Below, piece after piece: positions 26,292 to 36,956 of a stretch of DNA of 64,000 nt. The notes beneath the pieces were generated by a model. It saw nothing but the letters and a program-made list of their open reading frames with translations. It was not told where the DNA came from and searched no databases. The translations under genes and the position numbers were made by a program. The first letter of the stretch is position 1; the number at the start of each line of letters is the position of its first letter. The stretch lies in assembly GCF_029227915.1 (NCBI RefSeq), contig NC_079877.1:33259851-33323850 (forward strand), written 5' to 3'. Source of the DNA: Hydractinia symbiolongicarpus. Its lineage: Eukaryota; Cnidaria; Hydrozoa; Anthoathecata; Hydractiniidae.

Positions 26292-26435
26292 CTTTACTTA
26301 TTTATTTATTTATTTTTCTTACTTTTTATCGCTGTTTGCCTTGTTTTACGTTTTGTTGTCGATTTAAATTAGTTATTTAAATACTATTGTATCTATCGAC
26401 GTTAAATAAAGAGAAAATCAAAAAATCAAATCAAA
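26292..26435 (+). other. LINE 3' untranslated region and tail
   Basis: This follows the TAA stop at 26289-26291. It is AT-rich, with a short TTTA run at about 26297-26316. An AATAAA at 26405-26410 sits close to the end. The last 25 bases (26411-26435) are built from ATCAAA/TCAAA-like units rather than pure poly(A), in line with LINE families whose 3' end is a short tandem motif. The satellite starts again directly after it. Confidence 0.75.
26405..26410 (+). promoter_or_regulatory. Putative polyadenylation signal AATAAA of the LINE
   Basis: An exact AATAAA lies about 25 bp before the end of the inserted element, in the 3' UTR on the coding strand. Position and spacing fit a LINE transcript end, but the motif is common in AT-rich DNA. 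Confidence 0.45.
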
Positions 26436-26436
26436 T

Positions 26437-29400
26437 GATGACACGCTTAATGAAAGTGGTTTAATCGCCGGCAAACGAAAACCCGCGATTTCCCGTAAAT
26501 CCCGGGTTTGGCCCGTATAGTCGAATGTATACAAAGAAAGAACCCTTTGAGTAAACTCATTTCCAAAACGATTTTTTAAAGGATCTTTTCACCACTAAAA
26601 CGCATGAGACTTGTAGTTTTCAAAAATGTTTTCATTTTTGATGGGACGCTGAATAAAAGAAGTTTAATCGCCGGCATACGAAAACCCGCGATTTCCTGTA
26701 CATCCCGGGCTTGGCCCGTATTATCAAAAGTATACAAAGAAAGTACCCTGTGAGTAAACTCAATTCCAGAACGATTTTTTAAATTATTTTTTCACCACTA
26801 AAACGCATAAGACTTGTAGTTTTTAGAAATGTTTTTATTTTTGATGAGACGCTTAATGAAAGTGGTTTAATCGCCGGCAAACGAAAACCTGCGATTTTCC
26901 GTAAGTCCCGGGTTTGGCCCGTATAGTCGAATGTATACAAAGAAAGTACCCTGTGAGTAAACTCATTTCCAAAACGACTTTTTAAAGTATCTTTTCACCA
27001 CTAAAACGCATGAGACTTGTAGTTTTCAAAAATGTTTTCATTTTTGATGAGACGCTGATTAAAAGAAGTTTAATCGCCGGCAAACGAAAACCCGCCATTT
27101 CCCGTAAACCCCGAACTCGGCCCGTATAGTCAAAAGTATAAAAAGAAAGTACCCAGGGAGTAAACTGATTTCGCAAACGATTTTTTATATTATTTTTTCA
27201 CCACTAAAACGCATGAGACTTGTAGTTTTCAAAAATGTTTTCATTTTTGATGAGACGCTTAATGAAAGTGGTTTAATCGCCGGCAAACGAAAACCCGCGA
27301 TTTCCCGTAAATCCCGGGATTGGCCCGTATAGTCGAAGGTATACAAAGAAAGGACCCTGTGAGTAAACTCATTTCCAAAACGATTTTTTAAAGGATCTTT
27401 TCACCACTAAAACGCATGAGACTTGTAGTTTTCAAAAATGTTTTCATTTTTGATGGGACGCTGAATAAAAGAAGTTTAATCGCCGGCATACGAAAACCCG
27501 CGATATCCCGTAAATCCCGGACTGGGCCCGCATAGTCAAAAGTAGACAAATGAAGTACCCAGGGAGTAAACTCATTTCCTGAACGATTTTTTAAATTATT
27601 TTTTCACCACTAAAATGCATGAGACTTGTAGTTTTCAAAAATGTTTTCATTTTTGATGAGACGCTTAATGAAAGAGGTTTAATCGCCGGCAAACGAAAAC
27701 ACGCGATTTCCTGTACATCCCGGGCTTGGCCCGTATTATCAAAAGTATACAAAGAAAGTACCCTGTGAGTAAACTCATTTCCAGAACGATTTTTTAAATT
27801 ATTTTTTCACCACTAAAACGCATAAGACTTGTAGTTTTCAGAAATGTTTTTATTTTTGATGAGACGCTTAATGAAAGTGGTTTAATCGCCGGCAAACGAA
27901 AACCTGCGATTTCCCGTAAACCCCGAACTCGGCCCGTATAGTCAAAAGTATACAAAGAAAGTACCCAGGGAGTAAACTGATTTCGCAAACGATTTTTTAT
28001 ATTATTTTTTCACCACTAAAACGCATGAGACTTGTAGTTTTTAAAAATGTTTTCATTTTTGATGAGACGCTTAATGAAAGTGGTTTAATCGCCGGCAAAC
28101 GAAAACACGCGATTTCCTGTACATCCCGGGCTTGGCCCGTATTATCAAAAGTATACAAAGAAAGTACCCTGTGAGTAAACTCATTTCCAGAACGATTTTT
28201 TAAATTATTTTTTCACCACTAAAACGCATAAGACTTGTAGTTTTCAGAAATGTTTCTATTTTTGATGAGACGCTTAATGAAAGTGGTTTAATCGCCGGCA
28301 AACGAAAACCTGCGATTTCCCGTAAACCCCGAACTCGGCCCGTATAGTCAAAAGTATACAAAGAAAGTACCCAGGGAGTAAACTGATTTCGCAAACGATT
28401 TTTTATATTATTTTTTCACCACTAAAACGCATGAGACTTGTAGTTTTTAAAAATGTTTTCATTTTTGATGAGACGCTTAATGAAAGTGGTTTAATCGCCG
28501 GCAAACGAAAACCCGCGATTTCCCGTAAATCCCGGGTTTGGCCCGTATAGTCGAAGGTATACAAAGAAAGGACCCTGTGAGTAAACTCATTTCCAAAACG
28601 ATTTTTTAAAGGATCTTTTCACCACTAAAACGCATGAGACTTGTAGTTTTCAAAAATGTTTTCATTTTTGATGGGACGCTAAATAAAATAAGTTTAATCG
28701 CCGGCATACGAAAACCCGCGATTTCCCGTAAATCCCGGACTGGGCCCGCATAGTCAAAAGTAGACAAATGAAGTACGCAGGGAGTAAACTCATTTCCTGA
28801 ACGATTTTTTAAATTATTTTTTCACCACTAAAATGCATGAGACTTGTAGTTTTCAAAAATGTTTTCATTTTTGATGAGACGCTTAATGAAAGAGGTTTAA
28901 TCGCCGGCAAACGAAAACACGCGATTTCCTGTACATCCCGGGCTTGGCCCGTATTATCAAAAGTATACAAAGAAAGTACCCTGTGAGTAAACTCATTTCC
29001 AGAACGATTTTTTAAATTATTTTTTCACCACTAAAACGCATAAGACTTGTAGTTTTCAGAAATGTTTTTATTTTTGATGAGACGCTTAATGAAAGTGGTT
29101 TAATCGCCGGCAAACGAAAACCTGCGATTTCCCGTAAACCCCGAACTCGGCCCGTATAGTCAAAAGTATACAAAGAAAGTACCCAGGGAGTAAACTGATT
29201 TCCCAAACGATTTTTTATATTTATTTTTTCACCACTAAAACGCATGAGACTTGTAGTTTTTAAAAATGTTTTCATTTTTGATGAGACGCTTATTGAAAGA
29301 GGTTTAATCGCCGGCAAACGAAAACCCGCGATTTCCCGTAAATCCCGGGCTTGGCCCGTATAGTCAAAAGTATACAAAGAAAGTACCCTGTGAGTAAACT

Positions 29401-30000
29401 CATTTCCAGAACGATTTTTTAAATTATTTTTTCACCACTAAAACGCATAAGACTTGTAGTTTTCAGAAATGTTTTTATTTTTGATGAGACGCTTAATGAA
29501 AGTGGTTTAATCGCCGGCAAACGAAAACCTGCGATTTCCCGTAAATCCCGGGTTTGGCCCGTATAGTCGAATGTATACAAAGAAAGTACCCTGTGAGTAA
29601 ACTCATTTCCAAAACGATTTTTTAAAGTATCTTTTCACCACTAAAACGCATGAGACTTGTAGTTTTCAAAAATGTTTTCATTTTTGATGAGACGCTGATT
29701 AGAAGAAGTTTAATCGCCGGCAAACGAAACCCGCCATTTCCCGTAAACCCCGAACTCGGCCCGTATAGTCAAAAGTATACAAAGAAAGTACCCAGGGAGT
29801 AAACTGATTTCCCAAACGATTTTTTATATTATTTTTTCACCACTAAAACGCATGAGACTTGTAGTTTTCAAAAATGTTTTCATTTTTGATGAGACGCTTA
29901 TTGAAAGAGGTTTAATCGCCGGCAAACGAAAACCCGCGATTTCCCGTAAATCCCGGGCTTGGCCCGTATAGTCAAAAGTATACAAAGAAAGTACCCGGTG
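26437..30000. repeat. A/B/C-like satellite block around the LINE with 812-bp and 406-bp repeats
   Basis: Monomers with GGATCTTTTCACC, GATGGGACGC and GGCATACGAAAAC return at 26.44, 27.25 and about 28.5 kb. The 26437 and 27249 units lie 812 bp (four monomers) apart. A two-monomer unit around 27794 is repeated 406 bp later at 28200, keeping private variants such as TTTCGCAAACG and GTATTATC. A monomer near 29.2 kb has one extra T (ATATTTATTTTTTC). Confidence 0.75.
27046..27451. repeat. Empty-site paralogue of the LINE insertion locus
   Basis: The monomer pair starting at 27046 and 27249 matches the two monomers flanking the LINE. The left partner shares GTATAAAAAGAAAG and TTTCGCAAACG with the unit at 24597-24797. 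The right partner shares GGATCTTTTC and is followed by the same GATGGGACGC monomer as the unit at 26437. The site itself reads CATTTTTGATGAG uninterrupted (27242-27254), so it shows the sequence before insertion. Confidence 0.85.
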
Positions 30001-30018
30001 AGTAAACTGATTTCCCGA

Positions 30019-33000
30019 ACGATTTTTTAAATTATTTTTTCACCACTAAAACGCATGAGACTTGTAGTTTTCAGAACTGTTTTCATTTTTGATGAGACGC
30101 TTAATGAAAGTGGTTTAATCGCCGGCAAACGAAAACCCGCGATTTCCCGTAAATCCGGGGCTTGGCCCGTATAGTCGAATGTATACAAAGAAAGTACCCT
30201 GTGAGTAAACTCATTTCCAAAACGATTATTGAAATTATCTTTTCACCACTAAAACGCATGAGACTTGCAGTTATCAAAAAAATTTTCATTTTTGATGAGA
30301 CGCTGAATAAAAGAAGTTTAATCGCCGGCAAACGAAAACCTGCAATTTCCCGTAAATAGCGGGCTTGGCCCGTATAGTTGAATGTATATAAAGAAAGTAC
30401 CCAGGGAGTAAACTGATTTCCCGAACGATTTTTTAAATTATTTTTTCACCACTAAAACGCATGAGACTTGTAGTTTTCAGAACTGTTTTCATTTTTGATG
30501 AGACGCTTAATGAAAGTGGTTTAATCGCCGGCAAACGAAAACCCGCGATTTCCCGTAAATCCCGGGCTTGGCCCGTATAGTCAAAAGTATATAAAGAAAG
30601 TACCCGGTGAGTAAACTGATTTCCCGAACGATTTTTTAAATTATTTTTTCACCACTAAAACGCATGAGACTTGTAGTTTTCAGAACTGTTTTCATTTTTT
30701 ATGAGACGCTTAATGAAAGTGGTTTAATCGCCGGCAAACGAAAACCCGCGATTTCCCGTAAATCCGGGGCTTGGCCCGTATAGTCGAATGTATACAAAGA
30801 AAGTACCCTGTGAGTAAACTCATTTCCAAAACGATTATTGAAATTATCTTTTCACCACTAAAACGCATGAGACTTGCAGTTATCAAAAAAATTTTCATTT
30901 TTGATGAGACGCTGAATAAAAGAAGTTTAATCGCCGGCAAACGAAAACCTGCAATTTCCCGTAAATAGCGGGCTTGGCCCGTATAGTTGAATGTATATAA
31001 AGAAAGTACCCAGGGAGTAAACTGATTTCCCGAACGATTTTTTAAATTATTTTTTCACCACTAAAACGCATGAGACTTGTAGTTTTCAGAACTGTTTTCA
31101 TTTTTGATGAGACGCTTAATGAAAGTGGTTTAATCGCCGGCAAACGAAAACCCGCGATTTCCCGTAAATCCCGGGCTTGGCCCGTATAGTCAAAAGTATA
31201 TAAAGAAAGTACCCGGTGAGTAAACTGATTTCCCGAACGATTTTTTAAATTATTTTTTCACCACTAAAACGCATGAGACTTGTAGTTTTCAGAACTTTTT
31301 TCATTTTTGATGAGACGCTTAATAAAAGTGGTTTAATCGCCGGCAAACGAAAACCCGCGATTTCCCGTAAATCCGGGGCTTGGCCCGTATAGTCGAATGT
31401 ATACAAAGAAAGTACCCTGTGAGTAAACTCATTTCCAAAACGATTATTGAAATTATCTTTTCACCACTAAAACGCATGAGACTTGCAGTTATCAAAAAAA
31501 TTTTCATTTTTGATGAGACGCTGAATAAAAGAAGTTTAATCGCCGGCAAACGAAAACCTGCAATTTCCCGTAAATAGCGGGCTTGGCCCGTATAGTTGAA
31601 TGTATATAAAGAAAGTACCCAGGGAGTAAACTGATTTCCCGAACGATTTTTTAAATTATTTTTTCACCACTAAAACGCATGAGACTTGTAGTTTTCAGAA
31701 CTGTTTTCATTTTTGATGAGACGCTTAATGAAAGTGGTTTAATCGCCGGCAAACGAAAACCCGCGATTTCCCGTAAATCCGGGGCTTGGCCCGTATAGTC
31801 GAATGTATACAAAGAAAGTACCCTGTGAGTAAATTCATTTCCAAAACGATTATTGAAATTATCTTTTCACCACTAAAACGCATGAGACTTGCAGTTATCA
31901 AAAAAATTTTCATTTTTGATGAGACGCTGAATAAAAGAAGTTTAATCGCCGGCAAACGAAAACCTGCAATTTCCCGTAAATAGCGGGCTTGGCCCGTATA
32001 GTTGAATGTATATAAAGAAAGTACCCAGGGAGTAAACTGATTTCCCGAACGATTTTTTAAATTATTTTTTCACCACTAAAACGCATGAGACTTGTAGTTT
32101 TCAGAACTGTTTTCATTTTTGATGAGACGCTTAATGAAAGTGGTTTAATCGCCAGCAAACGAAAACCCGCGATTTCCCGTAAATCCCGGGCTTGGCCCGT
32201 ATAGTCAAAAGTATATAAAGAAAGTACCCGGTGAGTAAACTGATTTCCCGAACGATTTTTTAAATTATTTTTTCACCACTAAAACGCATGAGACTTGTAG
32301 TTTTTAGAACTGTTTTCATTTTTGATGAGACGCTTAATGAAAGTGGTTTAATCGCCGGCAAACGAAAACCCGCGATTTCCCGTAAATCCGGGGCTTGGCC
32401 CGTATAGTCGAATGTATACAAAGAAAGTACCCTGTGAGTAAACTCATTTCCAAAACGATTATTGAAATTATCTTTTCACCACTAAAACGCATGAGACTTG
32501 CAGTTATCAAAAAATTTTTCATTTTTGATGAGACGCTGAATAAAAGAAGTTTAATCGCCGGCAAACGAAAACCTGCAATTTCCCGTAAATAGCGGGCTTG
32601 GCCCGTATAGTTGAATGTATATAAAGAAAGTACCCAGGGAGTAAACTGATTTCCCGAACGATTTTTTAAATTATTTTTTCACCACTAAAACGCATGAGAC
32701 TTGTAGTTTTCAGAACTGTTTTCATTTTTGATGAGACGCTTAATGAAAGTGGTTTAATCGCCGGCAAACGAAAACCCGCGATTTCCCGTAAATCCGGGGC
32801 TTGGCCCGTATAGTCGAATGTATACAAAGAAAGTACCCTGTGAGTAAATTCATTTCCAAAACGATTATTGAAATTATCTTTTCACCACTAAAACGCGTGA
32901 GAGTTGTAGTTTTCAAAAGTGTTTTCATTTTTGATGAGACGCTGAATAAAAGAAGTTTAATCGCCCGCAAACGAAAACCCGCGATTTCCCGTAAATCCCG

Positions 33001-33080
33001 GGCTTGGCCCGTATAGTTGAATGTATGTAAAGAAAGTACCCAGGGAGTAAACTGATTTCCCGAACGATTTTTTAAATTAT
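30019..33080. repeat. Clean 609-bp trimer higher-order repeat
   Basis: The monomer with AATCCGGGGCTTGG and CGATTATTGAAATTATC starts units at 30.10, 30.71, 31.32, 31.73, 32.33 and 32.74 kb, at steps of 609, 609, 406, 609 and 406 bp. Each is followed by a monomer with CAATTTCCCGTAAATAGCGGG and GTATATAAAG. The third monomer (TACCCGGTGAG) is present in the 609-bp units and missing in the 406-bp ones. The copies are nearly identical, so this is among the youngest amplified parts of the window. Confidence 0.85.
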
Positions 33081-33099
33081 TTTCTCACCACTAAAACGC

Positions 33100-36000
33100 A
33101 TGAGACTTGTAGTTTTCAGAAATGTTTTCATTTTTGATGAGACGCTTAATGAAAGTGGTTTAATCACCGGCAAACAAAAACCCGCGATTTCCCGTAAATC
33201 CGGGGCTTGGGCCGTATAGTCGAATGTATACAAAGAAAGTACCCTGTGAGTAAACTCATTTCCAAAACGATTATTGAAATTATCTTTTCACCACTAAAAC
33301 GCATGAGACTTGCAGTTATCAAAAAATTTTTCATTTTTGATGAGACGCTGAATAAAAGAAGTTTAATCGCCGGCAAACGAAAACCTGCAATTTCCCGTAA
33401 ATAGCGGGCTTGGCCCGTATAGTTGAATGTATATAAAGAAAGTACCCAGGGAGTAAACTGATTTCCCGAACGATTTTTTAAATTATTTTTTCACCACTAA
33501 AACGCATGAGACTTGTAGTTTTCAGAACTGTTTTCATTTTTGATGAGACGCTTAATGAAAGTGGTTTAATCGCCGGCAAACGAAAACCCGCGATTTCCCG
33601 TAAATCCGGGGCTTGGCCCGTATAGTCGAATGTATACAAAGAAAGTACCCTGTGAGTAAATTCATTTCCAAAACGATTATTGAAATTATCTTTTCACCAC
33701 TAAAACGCGTGAGACTTGTAGTTTTTAAAAGTGTTTTCATTTTTGATGAGACGCTGAATAAAAGAAGTTTAATCGCCCGCAAACGAAAACCCGCGATTTC
33801 CCGTAAATCCCGGGCTTGGCCCGTATAGTTGAATGTATATAAAGAAAGTACCCAGGGTGTAAACTGATTTCCCGAACGATTTTTTAAATTATTTTTTCAC
33901 CACTAAAACGCATGAGACTTGTAGTTTTCAGAAATGTTTTCATTTTTGATGAGACGCTTAATGAAAGTGGTTTAATCGCCGGCAAACAAAAACCCGCGAT
34001 TTCCCGTAAATCCGGGGCTTGGCCCGTATAGTCGAATGTATACAAAGAAAGTACCCTGTGAGTAAACTCTTTTCCAAAACGATTATTGAAATTATCTTTT
34101 CACCACTAAAACGCATGAGACTTGCAGTTATCAAAAATTTTTTCATTTTTGATGAGACGCTGAATAAAAGGAGTTTAATCGCTGGCAAACGAAAACCTGC
34201 GATTTCCCGTAAATCCTGGACTCGGCCCGTATAGTCAAATGTATACAAAGAAAGTACCCAGGGAGTAAACTCATTTCACGAACGATTTTTTAAATTATTA
34301 TTTCACCACTAAAGCCCATGAGACTTGTAGTTTTCAGAAATGTTTTCATTTTTGATAAGACGCTGAATAAAAGAAGTTTAATCGCCGGCAGACGAAAACC
34401 CGCGATTTCCCGTAAATCCCGGGCTTGGCCCGTATAGTCAAAAGTATACAAAGAAAGTACCCAGGGAGTAAACTCATTTCCCGAACGATTTTTTAAATTA
34501 TTTTTTCACCACTAAACCCATGAGACTTGTAGTTTTCAGAAATGTTTTCATTTTTGATGAGACGCTTAATGAATGTGGTTTAATAACCGGCAAACGAAAA
34601 CCCGCGATTTCCTGTAAATCCCGGGCTGGGCCCGTATAGTCGAATGTATAAAAAGAAAGTACCCTGTGAGTAAACTCATATCCAAAACGATTTTATAAAT
34701 TACCTTTTCACCACTAAAACGCATGAGACTTGTAATTTTCAAAAGTGTTTTCATTTTTGATGAGACGCTGAATAAAAGAAGTTTAATCGCCGGCAAACGA
34801 AAACCCGCGATTTCCCGTAAATCCCGGGCTTGGCCCGTATAGTTGAATGTATACAAAGAAAGTACCCTGTGATTAAACTCATTTCCAAAACGATTATTGA
34901 AATTATCTTTTCACCATTAAAACGCATGAGATTTGCAGTTATCAAAAATGTTTTCATTTTTGATGAGACGCCGAATAAAAGAAGTTTAATCGCCGGCAAA
35001 ACGAAAACCTGCGATTTCCCGTAAATCCCGGGCTTGGCCTGTATAGTTGAATGTATATAAAGAAAGTACCCAGGGAGTAAACCGATTTCCCGAACGATTT
35101 TTTAAATTATTTTTTCACCACTAAAACGCGTGAGACTTGTAGTTTTCAAAAGTGTTTTCATTTTTGATGAGACGCTGAATAAAAGAAGTTTAATCGCCCG
35201 CAAACAAAAACCCGCGATATCCCGTAAATCCCGGGCTTGGCCCGTATAGTTGAATGTATATAAAGAAAGTACCCAAGGAGTAAACTGATTTCCCGAACGA
35301 TTTTTTAAATTATTTTTTCACCACTAAAACGCAAGAGACTTGTAGTTTTCAGAAATGTTTTCATTTTTGATGAGACGCTTAATGAAAGTGGTTTAATCGC
35401 CGGCAAACGAAAACCCGCGATTTCCCGTAAATCCGGGGCTTGGCCCGTATAGTCGAATGTATACAAAGAAAGTACCCTGTGAGTAAACTCATTTCCAAAA
35501 CGATTTTTTAAATTATTATTTCACCACTAAAGCCCATGAAACTTGTAGTTTTCAGAAATGTTTTCATTTTTGATGAGACGCTTAATGAATGTGGTTTAAT
35601 AGCCGGCAAACGAAAACCCGCGATTTCCTGTAAATCCCGGGCTGGGCCCGTATAGTCGAATGTATAAAAAGAAAGTACCCTGTGAGTAAACTCATTTCCA
35701 AAACGATTTTATAAATTACCTTTTCACCACTAAAACGCATGAGACTTGTAGTTTTCAAAAATGTTTTCATTTTTGATGAGACGCTGAATAAAAGAAGTTT
35801 AATCGCCGGCAAACGAAAACCCGCGATTTCCCGTAAATCCCGGGCTTGGCCCGTATAGTCAAAAGTATACAAAGAAAGTACCCAGGGAGTAAACTCATTT
35901 CCCGAACGATTTTTTAAATTATTTTTTCACCACTAAAACGCGTGAGACTTGTAGTTTTCAAAAGTGTTTTCATTTTTGATGAGACTCTGAATAAAAGAAG

Positions 36001-36956
36001 TTTAATCGCCGGCAAACGAAAACCCGCGATTTCCCGTAAATCCGGGGCTTGGCCCGTATAGTCGAATGTATACAAAGAAAGTACCCTGTGAGTAAACTCA
36101 TTTCCAAAACGATTATTGAAATTATCTTTTCACCACTAAAACGCATGGGACTTGCAGTTATCAAAAATATTTTCATTTTTGATGAGACGCTGAATAAAAG
36201 AAGTTTAATCGCCGGCAAACGAAAACCTGCGATTTCCCGTAAATCCTGGACTCAGCCCGTATAGTCAAAAGTACACAAAGAAAGTACCCAGGAAGTAAAC
36301 TCATTTCACGAACGATTTTTTAAATTATTATTTCACCACTAAAGCCCATGAAACTTGTAGTTTTCAGAAATGTTTTCATTTTTGATGAGACGCTTAATGA
36401 ATGTGGTTTAATAGCCGGCAAACGAAAACCCGCGATTTCCTGTAAATCCCGGCCTGGGCCCGTATAGTCGAATGTATAAAAAGAAAGTACCCTGTGAGTA
36501 AACTCATTTCCAAAACGATTTTATATATTACCTTTTCACCACTAAAACGCATGAGACTTGTAGTTTTCAAAAATGTTTTCATTTTTGATGAGACGCTGAA
36601 TAAAAGAAGTTTAATCGCCGGCAAACGAAAACCCGCGATTTCCCGTAAATCCCGGGCTTGGCCCGTATAGTCAAAAGTATACAAAGAAAGTACCCAGGGA
36701 GTAAACTCATTTCCCGAACGATTTTTTAAATTATTTTTTCACCACTAAAACGCGTGAGACTTGTAGTTTTCAAAAGTGTTTTCATTTTTGATGAGACGCT
36801 GAATAAAAGAAGTTTAATCGCCGGCAAACGAAAACCCGCGATTTCCCGTAAATCCGGGGCTTGGCCCGCATAGTCGAATGTATACAAAGAAAGTACCCTG
36901 TGAGTAAACTCATTTCCAAAACGATTATTGAAATTATCTTTTCACCACTAAAACGC
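33100..36956. repeat. Giant higher-order repeat block, copy 1 (19 monomers)
   Basis: Private variants found here recur 3857 bp later (exactly 19 monomers) up to about 35.0 kb, and 4263 bp later (exactly 21 monomers) from there on. Examples: GGGGCTTGGGCCG (33206 and 37063), TAAACTCTTTTCC, CACTAAACCCATGAG and GGCAGACGAAAAC. Divergence is a few substitutions. The left boundary lies between about 33080 and 33117. Confidence 0.85.

Larger units (their letters stand above)
24798..26435 (+). mobile_element. 5'-truncated non-LTR retrotransposon (LINE, CR1/L2/Jockey-like), 1638 bp
   Basis: The only non-satellite DNA in the window. Satellite stops in phase at 24797 inside the CATTTTTGATG tract and resumes at 26436 with TGATGACACGC. 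The insert holds one long RT frame, a short AT-rich 3' UTR with an AATAAA signal and a TCAAA-rich 3' end. No long terminal repeats or terminal inverted repeats are present. Full-length elements of these clades normally carry an apurinic-type endonuclease before the RT; here the sequence starts just upstream of the RT fingers, so the 5' half is missing. This fits ordinary 5' truncation during target-primed reverse transcription. No target-site duplication can be found. Clade assignment is from RT style only; Jockey, CR1, L2 and Daphne-like groups remain possible. Confidence 0.93.

Noticed and set aside
26297-26316. TTTA run as an independent microsatellite locus
   Set aside because: It is short and lies in the AT-rich LINE 3' UTR, so it is described as part of that.
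24798-26435. Group II intron, retron or other prokaryotic RT
   Set aside because: The LSKAFDTINHDLL, FADD and LLGVTID motifs, the cysteine-containing tail, the AATAAA and the satellite context are those of a eukaryotic LINE. No intron RNA domains or maturase region are visible.
24798-26435. LTR retrotransposon or retrovirus-like element
   Set aside because: There are no flanking direct repeats and no protease, RNase H or integrase motifs next to the RT. The RT type is non-LTR.
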